From: Spirodela intermedia
Lineage: Eukaryota; Streptophyta; Magnoliopsida; Alismatales; Araceae
Assembly: GCA_902729315.2 (NCBI GenBank)
Contig: LR746274.1
Location: 1,757,385-1,821,384 of the forward strand
Length of the DNA stretch: 64,000 bases
Direction: 5' to 3'
Position 1 is the stretch's first letter, and each line of letters opens with the position of its first letter. Position numbers and translations under genes: made by a program. Shown piece by piece: positions 12,269-24,285 of this stretch. The notes under the pieces were generated by a model that was not told the DNA's origin, did no database searches, and was given only the letters and a program-made list of their open reading frames with translations.

Positions 12269-12350
12269 ATGGTCATCATCAGGACTTCAACTCTCCCTGA
12301 TATGGAGGGCTTCCCACTAGCAGGAGGTCTAATTACACCTTCAGCCCTGA

Positions 12351-15300
12351 TTAGTCGTCCTTCAAGCGCGAGATCAGCTCATCCTGCGTTGGACAAGGAG
12401 CATAAATAGTAAAAAGTTAACGAATGAGGGTGGGTGGATAAGAGGTAAGGTCGATGATTCCAATGGCCTTGCCTTCTTGCCCTTCACTGACAGGCCCCGC
12501 TCCTTCAGCAGCGTCCGGAGCTTCTCCACGGTGAATGCCTGGAGCTCCTTGTCGGTGGGGAAAGCCTTCGAATCCTCTGCGCCATGGCAAACAGTACATC
12601 AGCCGATGAAAAACGATGCAACTTCTTTGCCTAATAAAGGATTTTTTTCTTCCTTTTTTTTTTTTCCTAGCACGTTCCATCTCAACCAGAAAAAAAAAAA
12701 AAAAAAAAAACCAAAAAACCCTAGAGAACCCTATCTGTGATTTTGAGATGAGAGATTCATGGAAGATCTAATGCGTGAATAGAACAAAACTTACCTCTCT
12801 ATGGATCAAATGAGTCTGCTGGAATAATCCCAAATAAATAAATAAATAAATACTAAATTATAGCAATATTGGTGATGCCTATTCTATGCTCATGGTGTTG
12901 ATCTTGAGTACAAGATGGTATCTACATAATCGGTACTATTAATTGAAAAGGATCTCCACTTCGAAGATCTTCAGTGCAGCCAATGCCATAATCTTCTAGA
13001 TAGCATGGGGAATGAATAGTGAAATGCTTTTATACTAAATCAACAGAAATTCGACATAATAAATACATAATGTGATAAAGGATAAAAAACGATGAAAATA
13101 ATTTGAGTCCTAGTTAGAACATCATTAGATGGTTCTTCTTCCAAAAATCATTTAAATGGAGGTTTCGTATGTCGGTGCATGCCTGCTTCATACCTTATCT
13201 AATTCATGTCATGCCGAAACCATGGAATTTTGTCAGAAGCAATTTATTCATGGTAAGAGCAGCAAAATAGCGACTTTAAGACGCTATCATCACTAATCCT
13301 ATTACAATTATGGAATGCAGACTTTAAATAGAAGTTTTTGCAGCGATGTATGGCACTGGATATGCCAAGATGGGTTCCCTTCCACAGACATGAAATGAAT
13401 TTTCCAACAGCCTACCTTGTCCAGGACTAGAAGAACCACTTGCGATGTTGGCTTTCTTCACTGAAGACCGCACATCTAGAGACCTCTCAGAAGCCCTGAA
13501 AGCCAGCAAACATATATCAATGAAGTTCATCATAAAACCATGTCCTTACTAAAATTTCCCAAAGAATCATTTTTTCCACAGATGTAAACAAGGATCCTGC
13601 TGAGTGGTTCGCTTAGGTTAAATCACGCTGCAGAACTGGTTTAGATGTTGGGGAGGCATGGAGAGGTAACCGGCTAGCCCATTTAACCCTAGGATGTCTG
13701 ATTATCATGCTATCCTGTAGAGTGAAGGTGATAAGAGCGCTAAAGAAGATGACAAGAAATACAGTGAAGTGGAAGAAGTTATCGTTCATTGACAGACAAA
13801 TGAAAGAGTGCCTGAGATGGTTCGTGTATCATGAACAGGACTGGTTAGAAGAATGAGATATGGCCAGATAATCAGAGATGCCGCAAGACGATTATTGGAT
13901 CTTTCAAATTACACAAGAAAAGGCCCACAATGAAAGGTTATAAGGAGAAAGTGCGAGATGATTACATGAAAAAATATTGTTGGTGATGCCGGCATAAGAT
14001 GTCTTATGTACTAGTTTTCATGGGTTTGCCTACCCAAGGATATCATACATTCCTTTCTCTTGTTGATTCATCTCTTTTTTATTGCCTTTCTCGGAGGCAG
14101 ATTGAGCATCTTGTGACTTGACAAAAGTAGTTTCATAGCTACCACCAAGTAGAAAAATATAGGCGTCAAGGAAATAACTCAGTGGATTGCTTCTTACTCC
14201 ATTCTAACCGGATTGTGATACGCTGATAATTTCCAGAACAAGTAGGATAGAGCGATAGAAACCAGGTAGAACATGTGTAAAACCTCAATGGGAATTGATC
14301 ACTAAATACTAAATGGTTTACAGCTTATGCCATAAAAACAATGGCTCATGGTCGTGATGACAATCAAGCAATACGACCATTTCCAAGAAACAACTGAGAC
14401 CTTTTTCACTGTCTATTTTTTTACTAGAATTTTCTTTTGTTCTTTACGGTAGGAGTTTGCATGTACACGCATTTCAAATCGATAAATGAAGGATAAAAAA
14501 TCATGAGCATAATATCAACTAGATAACTCATTGAAGTTTTGGAGCAAGGCGAGGGGATTTGAGGTGACGAACCAACATATTTCAACTTCGTACTTAAGTA
14601 TGGGGGGCTCAGAATTTAAATACGTACTTATACATCTTAGATCTTTACCTCTTTCCTCTGTTGCTCTCTGCTACTGCTTTCGCCTTTCCATCTTTCCCCT
14701 CACTCCTTTGTTTGTTCAGCTGAAGAGATCGAATTAATATATTTGTAGAGTTTGTCCTAATTAGTTGTTCCTCTGAAAGAATGAAATAAGAAAACGCAAG
14801 AATGAGAAACCGTACACAAGTGATCTACTAATCCAACTAGAACACCGAAAAAAAATAAACCACTCATGTATATAATGTACAAACATCACGGAAGAAGCTC
14901 AAGTGATGCCAATCAAAAATATAAATCTAAGTACGTTATTTGTTATTTCCCAGAAAAGGTTGATAATACTACTCAATGGACTTCAAAAATAGAAAAAAAA
15001 AAAAGAGGGCACAGTGCAGGTCCTGCTCATCACCTACTGAATTCAGCAGTGCAGGGCAATGAAAATCGAGCACATTCGCAAGAAGAAACTAAATATTATA
15101 TATATATATACTAGCTAACAAGAAAATAGACCAAAAACATTATAATGTGATACCCGCGTAGCACAATACAATTTTTTAACGCCGCAGTACATCCCACAAG
15201 CAAAAAGGTGCACAATAAGGAACGAATTGGATGATACTCCTATGATTAGGTAAGGTTAGTACAATGGGGATATCAAGCCCGATGTTTGCTGAGAAGGCAG

Positions 15301-18300
15301 GAAATGATGTCAAATGTAAGTTTTCACACTGTGTGATTGCTTAAAAGTTGGTTTTCTTGACACGGCCTCAGCCACAGCACAAGGTTACAGATAAAACATA
15401 ATTAAGTGCTAAATTTACCTACACAATAAAAAATGTGACGCAGACAGGGCCCGTAGTCTAATTCTCGCCCAAGACAGGATCAAAATTAAAACCATAGTCA
15501 TTAATAATGCTCAAATAGTGGTATCTGCAATGATATGGGCCGGCTAACCTTCAGGAATACGAATTCCCCTTGGTAACTTCGCTTTATAACGGTTGTTGTC
15601 TATCCATTCAACCAGTTAACTTAAATGAAAATCTTCACGCTACCCCCACCTCCAAATCACTAGCAGCGATATCCAAGGATTAGAATATTATATTTTCTGT
15701 CAGATGTTCACTAATTTCCATTTGATCAAACGGGCAGTCAAATAAAGCGGAATGATTAAAAGGCAGGAATCATCCACATGTCCATCTGAAAGGATTCGGG
15801 CGCCATGGATTGCATCTCCAAACTCAACTCTGATTTATTAATAATTTTTGAAATAATGACTAACCGTTTTTATTTTCTTTTGTGATGTAAACGTAAACTT
15901 TCTTTAAGATGTTTTCTTAACATGACAAGAAAGAATAGTGAGGCTCAAATGTTAGGTGCCATGCTTTAGGTGGCTAATCTGACTATCATCCACGATCGTT
16001 TTGTTCTATGCATCGCCTTTTTCCTTCTATGATCAATATTTGAGAAAGAACCGATAAGTTAGATGTTTGAAATTTTTTATAAGAAAATTATAAGCAGAGT
16101 TGTGATAAAACAATTAAAAAAATGATTAGTATGGGGTTGAGCTCCTAGGCAAAGGAGGGTTATCTACATAGGGCAAGGGATTTTTATTACCACAAAAGCA
16201 ATAAACTATGTAGGTAAAAACTTGAGTGCATCAGAAAAATAGCCACAACAGACTTAAATATGATAAAATGGAAGAAATAAAATAATTTAGAGAGAAGGGT
16301 GCGGAAGACGAGGTCATTGTGACCCCTGAATAATGCAGATCATATATTTTTCGATGTTCATGCTATGCAGCAGAAAGGAATATTTGAGGTAAGATATATC
16401 ATCCAAAAACATATGAAAAGCAAAGGATACTCATAAAACCAGACTACAAGTGGAGTTCTCACACTTATGACTTCTTTCTTTCTTTCATGAACTGACTGTG
16501 TGGCATCATCCACTTCAAAATACAAAATGGAGGGGATTGAGTATTTTGTCTTCTAAATTAGGCAACATTAGCAATATATAGGAATGGAGACCTGAATCAG
16601 GTGATGTGTTCGCCATAGACTGATGTGAGACTCTTAACTTTGACAGATAATCATACGTTTATATGATTGAAGAGCACATGGACTTTCCCTTCTTATATCT
16701 CATCATCATGCATCCTGAGACAAAGGTAGATTATGTTTTTAGTCATGGGCACGGGTGGACTGCTGCATTCAGGGGGAATCTTCATCACTGGGAAGTAGAG
16801 AAACATTGCAATTTTCTGAGTAGATAGGATTTACTATGTCCAACAAGCAGGGTGAAGACAATTGGAGGTTTGCAGTTGAAGAGCAGTGCCAGGTTTACAG
16901 TGAAAACAGAAGCTGGAGTGAATTGAAGACATTTCTGCAGAATCTCATTCAGCAAACAAAAATTGTCCAGGAGGTCAATTTGTGTGCAGAGAATATGAAA
17001 AGTCATCTCATTTTGTAGAGGAGATATCAACCTGTATTGTGGTGAAGGATGGAATGAGGATTTGTTGACATTAGCCACTTTTCCCCGTCCATGAAGGAAT
17101 CATGAAGTACAGGTTGTTGGAAAGTCACCAGACAGCTAATGGGTATTTATCTTTCGATGGAAAAGATAATGGAACATGTGAGTAAGATGATTTGTTCCTT
17201 GTGCTGCGTGCTTTTAAATCTAGGTGTGCCAGGAATTGTAGAGTCTCCTACTACTGCTATTTCATAACTAACAGATGTCTTCATTCTGGCACCTCAGGGC
17301 AGGCTATTGTATGGTTTCTTCCATAGAATTTCCCATACGATAATACTACACTAAACTTACTTTACATTCTCTGGTTCCAAAGGTTTTGGTATACAAATTC
17401 ACTCTTAAAACTATTGAAAAGAAATTGGTGGGAAAAAAAAGTTAAAACTTTATGTGGTGACAAATTTTCAAATTTCCATGAAGAGAGAAGAATAAATATT
17501 TACTTTCCGATCAACAATACATTCCTACAAGACATAAAAAAATGATCAACTTTTACTCCTGTCATCACCGAGCCAGTTTAAAATCCAAGTGGAAAACAAC
17601 CGAAAAAAGTTATGGAGGAAAAGCAGAATGAGCGGAGAAAAAGGCTGAATTATTGGACGTACTGTGACGTGCACACTATTATTTCTCAAAGAAACGGAAA
17701 GAGTTTTCACATGATCCTTCCTGAGATGATAATGTAGGTACTATTTTCCGGACAATAAGCATTATACTTGTTTGAATATTTTACATCAGTGGCAAGAAGA
17801 GGAAAATTAGGGGGTTCTTATTGTTTTAAGAATACCTTAAATACAGGCTTGTAGGTGTCGTTATGAATCGCGACTGCATCAGTTAAATGCTACGGCCTTT
17901 TTCTAAATTCATAGCACGGATATGGCGCAACTAAGTCCTTCTGGACCGGGAAGGAGGCACAGGATAGGAATAATCGGCATTTCTAATGCAGAAAAGCCAA
18001 GAGCTAGTAAAATTCTTCCCAATAAACGCAATTAAGGAAAAAAATGCCAGCCTTAAACATACTGAAGCACGATAATACAAGGAAGGGAGTAACCTGGAGG
18101 TGACGTGTCGTGATCGCACATATAAACTCGAATGCCACCCTACAGCCGCGTAAAGTACATCAAAACGACACTCCACGACTCAATTTCGTCAGAATCCGAG
18201 CATTAAATAAACTCAATTAAGCGATTTGACTTCAATAATAAAATCAAATCGCGGAGTTGAAGTCATCTAGGGTCGGAACGGGGGAGGAGAGTACCAGGTT

Positions 18301-18450
18301 GGAAGAGAGGACGGTGGAGGAGAAGAGACCACGGGAAGGGAGGTCAGCGAGGTACTTGGACGCCCCCGGCGATCTACTTTGATCGGCGCCCAGAGACGCC
18401 GGCGACTGGGCCGCCACTGCCCCCCTCCGGCTCCCCGACGGCGCCGCCAT
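12351..18450 (-). CDS. Small SAP-domain protein (6 exons, 180 aa)
   Basis: Resembles the small plant SAP-domain proteins of the Arabidopsis AT5G63460 type, as I recall them. Exons: 18295-18450, 18094-18139, 14649-14772, 13416-13495, 12473-12576, 12351-12383, summing to 543 nt in unbroken phase. The N-terminal part has the family blocks SKYLADLPSRGLFSSTVLSS and GGIRVYMCDHDTSPP, then NILIRSLQLNKQ. A basic, Ser/Lys-rich linker follows (about residues 90-135). A C-terminal SAP helix-turn-helix, a DNA/RNA-binding motif, occupies about residues 147-178 (VEKLRTLLKERGLSVKGKK then DELISRL). The start at 18450 was chosen for its purine -3 context and fit to the family; an in-frame ATG at 18504 would add 18 residues. 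Intron 5 uses a GC donor. Intron 2 is long (3.3 kb). Function in plants is not established; a nuclear nucleic-acid-binding role is inference. Confidence 0.85.
12384..12472 (-). other. GC-AG intron in the SAP-domain gene
   Basis: The exon ends AAGAAG and the intron starts GCAAGG; it ends with cag at 12384-12386 before GATGAGCTG. The match to the strong AG|GCAAG consensus typical of GC donors, and the exact restoration of the SAP motif (GKK|DELISRL), support a true 89-nt GC-AG intron rather than a sequence error. Confidence 0.8.
12690..12711. repeat. Poly-A tract
   Basis: About 20 A residues inside intron 4 of the SAP-domain gene. A T-rich stretch lies about 30 bp to its left. Confidence 0.85.
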
Positions 18451-21400
18451 CGTCTTCCTCCCCGAGAGGGCGACGCCCGCTGCGAGAGCCGCCGTAATAG
18501 ACAAGAACTAACCAAGTCTTCTGCGAGCAAACCCTCTTTCACCGCAACCCGCCCGACGTCGGTTCGAATTCCTCCATGTATAAACCACACGTGCGTATAT
18601 ATCACAATAATCCACGCTTACCCCCCAAATGGCCCGGCCCATTTTTCCTGGGCTTAATAAATAAACCTCGGCCCTGAGCTTTTTATTCTCCGGGCCAGGT
18701 CTTCTTCAGTCCGAAGCTAGCTTTTTATTCTCCGGCCCATTTGAGACGCCGCTTGGGCTTTACTAGGGATAGATAACATCGACCAATCCCTACCCTAAAT
18801 CACTAGCAAATCTTGATTTGATAACTAATTAGGATTAACTAGGTTAACCTCGCCTCAAGTTGACTAATCTTCATAGATCTCTCTCTCTCTCTCTCTCTTT
18901 CTCTCCAGCATAGGTTAACTGATCCTAATAAACATGTGGAGATGTCTAATAAACATGTGGGTTCCCACTACTTGATCCTAGTTTATCCCTGATTGGGTCT
19001 TAAATGTCTCTCTTAGCCATTTGAGCTTAGCAAACTTATAACTCTTATAATTCATTTATGCTTGAGTTATCTTGGATAAACTCTTATAACTTGGTCTATT
19101 CTAGTTGTAATTGGCCATTGAAGCGCCAAGATAGGATCAATGCCTCTCTATCTATTCAATTGATTACTCATTTGATTTCAATAAATTAAATCATAATAAT
19201 TAAATTTTATAAATTGGCATGTTGCAAACTAGAGTTAACTATCTTCACGACTATCTTAGAAAATGGTTTGGACTTGAAATTAAAGTTGCGTAAGGTTCTC
19301 TATGTAAGAAGATCACATAAAATAGTAAAAAGAATTTTGAACTAAATAGTTTGCAATATTGTTTCTTAGAGAAAACTAGAGTTGTACCTAATCATTAACA
19401 TGTCAATCAATTTTCCAAACAATGAGCAAGAACAATTTAAGTTACCTTTAGAAATTATACTACATGAATATTCATTGACATGACACAAATTATGTACTCT
19501 ATCTTATTTTTAATTTAATAAAATTTTAAAGTATTTTAAGGTTGAATTTAAATCATTCAAAATTAGTTGACACTTAGTGATGCACATGGTTTCCTAAAGA
19601 TTTCATGGTTCTTAATTAGCTTACCCAAGTTATTGACTAAAGAACTTTGATACATTAGAAAAAATCTGAAGTTTCTTTAAAAGTTCCTTCACGATCAGGA
19701 ATTTATAATGCATAAATGATTTCAATATTGAAAATTTGTAACTACACTTCTCCAAATGGGAAACAATGGAGGAGTTGGGGAGTAGAGATTGAATTTTATG
19801 GTCTCTTTGAGCCCACTTACGAATTGAATCTTGAAATTCTTGATTGTGGTCCAAACATTCTAATATGCTCTCTAAAATTCTTAGTTTGAACTATTTTCCT
19901 ATAATTTTTTGTGTTGTCTTTGTAACATGACACACATCTTCTAAGGAGAGAGAAAATGACTAAAATGATAAAACAGTATGATGCCCCCAATGAGCCATCA
20001 GAACACTCCCTAACAATTGGAAAACATTTTTCTAACCATTTTCCCCTTAAAAATAAAATAAAACTAGAAACAAAAGGTGATTAGATAAGGAAAATAATTC
20101 CAAGTACTTGGATTGAGAAAAAATCATTAAAAGATAAATGTTAGAAAATTGCTTTGAAGCATTCAAATTTATCATTTCTACAAGATGGTTCTATATCTTC
20201 AAGATTAAGAATTCACACCATGTAAAATATGCACTGAATATAAAAGAATCATAATTTTTCCACATCTTGTTATTGAGTATTTTTGATAGTTAGGCTGATC
20301 TAGAATCATGAATTTAGTGGAGAATAGCTGAGTGTAAATCTAGTGGGTCACTTAGAGTTGTGAGTCTATTGAAGATTTATGGGTTGCTAATTTGGTTGAA
20401 TCTTCGAGTCAAGAATACAAAGGAGATTAGTTGTGTGTTAATTGGGTTGGCCTTATGAAGGTGTGAATCTAGAAGACATTAGTCGGATATGCTTGGTTGG
20501 CCCCTAAAGTCATGAATAGAGAAGAGGTGTTTTTGGGAAATACTTAGGTGAGCTAGAGTTCTGAAATTTAATGGTAGTTGAAGCCGTTGTGTTTAGTGAT
20601 TGTACCTCATTTCCTTAATGAAACTCAAGGGCTAGGTGATGAAAGAATGAAATAACCCAAACCGGTAGAATAATTAGAAATTAAGTTTTTAAAATCTGAG
20701 TCATAATTCATGGAGTTTAAGGGCTAAAATGTAAAACAGAAATTCATCCCTACTATTGGTTTATCTTGCAGCCTACATAAAACTAACAATAATCTCCCTT
20801 TATTTATTGGAGGTGTGATTCCCTTTCCTTGTATTACTCAGTTTTATAAAAAATTCTATGATTGACTCCATTCCTCATATTGGAATTGACTTATATAATT
20901 TAACAACCACACTAAACAGTGATTAACAAATATCTATTCAGTACTATCTATTTAGAATATTATCACATGATTTAAAAATTTATTATTCGGTCATAAAGAA
21001 AATATTATTGGTAAAGGTTGGGATGACATTTTTAATGATAAATAAAAATTTCATTCATCAATAATGGAGTGAATCTCGTGAATAATTGTGATGTCTTTCC
21101 TTCACTAAGTTTTGTGATCAATTGTCACATCATACTTGTTGAAAACAGGAGATAGGTGCATTCATTCTTCACTTTTAAAACTTTAAACAAGTATCGTAAT
21201 ACTAATTATTAATCTAAGCCATTTGCATATATTTTATACTGAAAAAATAAAATTAGATGCATACTGAAATTATCATGCACATCTCCCATGCATGCTTTGG
21301 GATTAGGCAGGATGTTACTTTCCAATTAATCCTATAGAGTTCATGTTATCATCAATTAAGCTTTTTTGATTTGATAATACAAAGAAAGAAAAAATAATAT

Positions 21401-22336
21401 ATTAAAAACTATAGCATATTATTCAACATTGTTTGATGACGTTCATAGTAGAGGACCAACGACAATTCAATCAGCGTGCATAATTCGTCGTCAACGCATG
21501 CATTCTAAGTTGTCTGAATAAATTATGATATTTATGCAGCATAAGTACGTGTTCAGATTAAAGAAATCTTCTTAAAAGTCTTTACGGCCAAGATCTTGCC
21601 TCTATTCGGTTCACCTTGTACCTGGTTCTCAGTTGTCGCCGCCTTTAAAATCGAGATGGATAAAGGTCTCACCATCGTATGTTTCGTCTAGATCTTGTTT
21701 ATAGCCTGGGACAGAGAAAGAGTCGCCGATATAGGAAGCATCGGTGGTATCTCCCAACCAACAATGATTTCCACGAGCATCGGCGTGTATCACACTGAAA
21801 GGAGATAAGAACGACAAAGAGGCAAGAATAACGTTTTGCAAACGACGAAATCCGCTTTCCACCATCGTCGGGGAACACGGCCGACCGGACCCCACCCCCG
21901 GCTCCCAGCCGCAATCGCTCCATTTCTGCTCTTTCTGTCGGCAGCCAAGGCCGCCGCAATTGCTCGGCGCTTCGGTTCGATAGGCGCGTGGACGTAGTCG
22001 CTTTCACACCGATGGGACACTTGTGGTAATCAATGGCTGACTTCTTCTAGGGCGTCGTAGACTCTCCGCGCCGACCGTCTTCTCCTCCCCCCCTCATCTT
22101 CTCTGAGTGGAGTTCCACAGTCCGGAAAAAGGGGATTTTTCCGCGGGGGCCACAGGGCCGTGCATCTGTCGTTATTACCGTGACTCCCTTTCTCAGTTAT
22201 TCTGCCGTCCACCACCGTCGTGGGTCTCGTGTCTCTTTCTTCACTGTCTAGCGTTGACATGCCCCGCCGCAAAATTTTCTTACATAAGTGACTTTCTCCT
22301 TGACGAAGAAATCAGCATCAATCACAGAAGAGGAGG
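18451..22336. other. Intergenic region between the SAP gene and P450 gene 1
   Basis: 18451-18620 is the GC-rich 5' side of the SAP gene. 18870-18905 has a short (CT)n run. 19000-21600 is AT-rich, without a gene or clear transposon ends. 21629-22272 is GC-richer and has several short overlapping minus-strand frames of 76-102 codons, none with recognisable similarity. Given its position it is more likely the promoter and 5' region of P450 gene 1 than a gene. Confidence 0.5.
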
Positions 22337-23890
22337 ATGGGATCTCCTGCGGCTTCTTCTTCTTCTTCTTCTTCCCGTGCTTCGTCGTCGTCGGTCGGGT
22401 TTCTCCCGCTGCCATGCTCCTCCTTCGTGTTCTTCCTGCTTATCCTGCGACTCCTCTTAGGAGGGCTTAAGAGGAGGCTCCATGGCTACGGACCTCGGGC
22501 TTACCCCGTTCTGGGCTGCTTGGTCTCCTTCTTCAAGAACAAGCACAGGCTTCTGGACTGGTACACGGAACTACTGGCCGCCTCGCCAACCCAGACCATC
22601 GTCGTCTCTCGGCTGGGCGCCGTGCGCACCGTGGTCACGGCCAACCCCGCCAACGTGGAGCACATCCTCAAGACCAACTTCGACAACTACCCGAAGGGTA
22701 AGCCATTCACCGACATGCTCGGGGACCTCCTGGGTAATGGCATCTTCAACGCCGACGGCGAGCTCTGGCATACACAGCGGAAGTTGGCGAGCCATGAGTT
22801 CACCGCAAGGCTCCTCAGGGGCATCGTCGTGGGGTCTCTCGAGGCGGAGATGGAGGGCAGACTCGCCCCAATTCTTGGCGCCGCGGCGGACGGCGGCCAG
22901 GCTGTGGACATGCAGGAGCTCTTCAAGCGATTCGCCTTCGACAACATCTGCATGATCTCGCTGGGGATGGACCCCGGATGCCTGGAGCCGTCAATGCCGG
23001 AGTCCCCCCTCGCGAGTGCCTTGGACACGGCGTCGGGGATCTGCGCGAGTAGAGGCGCGGCTCCTGTGCCCGCCGTGTGGAAGCTCAAGCGGGCGCTCGG
23101 AATCGGGTCCGAGAGGGTGCTCCGAGAGAAGATGGCCATCATTCACAACTCCATAATGGAACTGATCAACCGTAGGAAGGAGGGACAGCTCGACGGAACG
23201 GTCATCGGCGACGACTTCCTCTCGAAGTTGATATCAGCGGGCTACGCAGAGGAGGAAGTGCGGGACATGGTAATCAGCTTCATCATGGCGGGGAAGGACA
23301 CCACCTCCTCCGCCCTCACGTGGCTATTCTGGTTGTTGTCTCGGTACCCCGACGTGGAGCAGAAGCTGGTGGAGGAGGCGACAAAGAGGAAGGGAAGCCT
23401 GGATTATCAGACACTCAAGGAGATGACCTGGCTGGAGGCCTGCCTCTATGAGAGCATGAGGTTGTATCCTCCGGTGGCGTGGGACTCCAAGCACGCCGCC
23501 GGTGATGACGTCCTCCCCGACGGTATTCCCGTGTCGTCGGGGGACAGGGTGACCTACTTCCCTTACGGGATGGGGAGGATGGAGAGCTTGTGGGGTGAGG
23601 ACGCTGCCGAGTTCAGGCCGAGTCGGTGGCTGGATCGAGAGAAGAAGGAGACGGTGAAGATGTCGGCCTTCAAGTACCCGGTCTTTCAAGGTGGGCCTAG
23701 GGTTTGCCTCGGGAAGGAGATGGCCTTCATCCAGATGAAGTACGTCGTCGTATCTGTGCTCCGGCGGTTCCAGCTCCGTCCGGTGAGTAGCGTCGAGCCT
23801 GTCTTCGTCCCTCTCATGACCGCTCACATGGCAGGTGGGTTGAGGGCCGTTGTCAGCTGGAGGTGCTTGGAAAAATCGGGACATCAGTGA
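22337..23890 (+). CDS. CYP94: Cytochrome P450, CYP94 family, gene 1 (517 aa, intronless)
   Basis: A complete single-exon P450 of clan 86, CYP94 type. CYP94 enzymes are ER-bound omega-hydroxylases of fatty acids, and some members oxidise jasmonoyl-isoleucine. After a Ser-rich start, a hydrophobic anchor covers about residues 20-41. The I-helix AGKDTTS is at 318-324, the ExxR motif ESMR at 372-375, the PERF-like block FRPSRW at 426-431, and the haem loop FQGGPRVCLG has its Cys at 457. Family text includes SPTQT, TANPANVEHILKT and YPKGKPFTDMLGDLLG. Length is normal and there is no intron, as is usual for CYP94. The start MGSPAAS directly precedes the anchor. From codon 42 to 395 bp past the stop, the sequence is repeated in inverse orientation at 27326-29151. 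The substrate cannot be read from the sequence; the CYP94B/C/D subfamily is not resolved. Confidence 0.95.
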   Translation: MGSPAASSSSSSSRASSSSVGFLPLPCSSFVFFLLILRLLLGGLKRRLHGYGPRAYPVLGCLVSFFKNKHRLLDWYTELLAASPTQTIVVSRLGAVRTVVTANPANVEHILKTNFDNYPKGKPFTDMLGDLLGNGIFNADGELWHTQRKLASHEFTARLLRGIVVGSLEAEMEGRLAPILGAAADGGQAVDMQELFKRFAFDNICMISLGMDPGCLEPSMPESPLASALDTASGICASRGAAPVPAVWKLKRALGIGSERVLREKMAIIHNSIMELINRRKEGQLDGTVIGDDFLSKLISAGYAEEEVRDMVISFIMAGKDTTSSALTWLFWLLSRYPDVEQKLVEEATKRKGSLDYQTLKEMTWLEACLYESMRLYPPVAWDSKHAAGDDVLPDGIPVSSGDRVTYFPYGMGRMESLWGEDAAEFRPSRWLDREKKETVKMSAFKYPVFQGGPRVCLGKEMAFIQMKYVVVSVLRRFQLRPVSSVEPVFVPLMTAHMAGGLRAVVSWRCLEKSGHQ

Positions 23891-24285
23891 TCCGTAGTTT
23901 AGATCCAAAACATTATCATTTATCACGTTAATTAGTTGTTACAGGTCACTGGATATAATGGGACGAAGGCTCAACTAGTACAATTCAGCCTCGTATTCTA
24001 CGACACATAACTCTATAATTATTGAATATTATGGTAATTATTACATTAGGTTCGTAAAAGGTCCTACTTTAAAATCATACAATCTAAGGGAAAAAGGTTA
24101 AATTATTTTATAATTTTTCATGATATTAGCTCATGATCATCTACTTGTCATCAATGGCTTCATCGTCATCAGTATATTTTTACTTGACAATTGATATTTT
24201 CTCAAAGGATGAATATTAAAATGTAACAATGGGGTATACTATAGCTATCGTGTCATGAATGAGCATGATTCTGGGCCATTTACAA
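22460..24285 (+). repeat. Inverted duplication, left arm (1826 bp)
   Basis: Runs from codon 42 of P450 gene 1 to 395 bp beyond its stop codon. It matches 27326-29151 in reverse complement with no length change. The one difference I found is G at 22760 against A (plus-strand t at 28851). Translated frames and the AT-rich 3' flank are otherwise the same wherever I compared them. Confidence 0.95.

Larger units (their letters stand above)
10556..12350. other. Intergenic region between sulfite oxidase copy 2 and the SAP-domain gene
   Basis: 10556-10720 should hold the 5' UTR and proximal promoter of sulfite oxidase copy 2. 10730-11180 is AT-rich with no gene. 11200-11700 has a 77-codon minus-strand frame (11267-11500) without recognisable similarity, which I do not call. 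From 11704 the sequence is mostly microsatellite (separate entries). The 3' UTR of the SAP gene should lie just left of 12351. Confidence 0.6.

Noticed and set aside
12797-12820. Possible 24-nt microexon of the SAP gene (good acceptor and GTAAGT donor)
   Set aside because: In the required phase it contains a TAG stop, and the exons on either side already join in frame without it.
18545-18570. GGTTCGAATTCC resembling a tRNA T-loop
   Set aside because: No A-box, anticodon stem or acceptor pairing could be found around it.
21629-22272. Cluster of short minus-strand frames upstream of P450 gene 1
   Set aside because: They overlap in different frames and lack recognisable domains; promoter or 5' region of the P450 is more likely.
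23324-23926. 200-codon antisense frame over P450 gene 1, with the same frame at 27685-28287 over gene 2
   Set aside because: A shadow of GC-rich P450 codons; it looks conserved only because the two copies are nearly identical DNA. The same holds for the 151- and 157-codon shadow frames.
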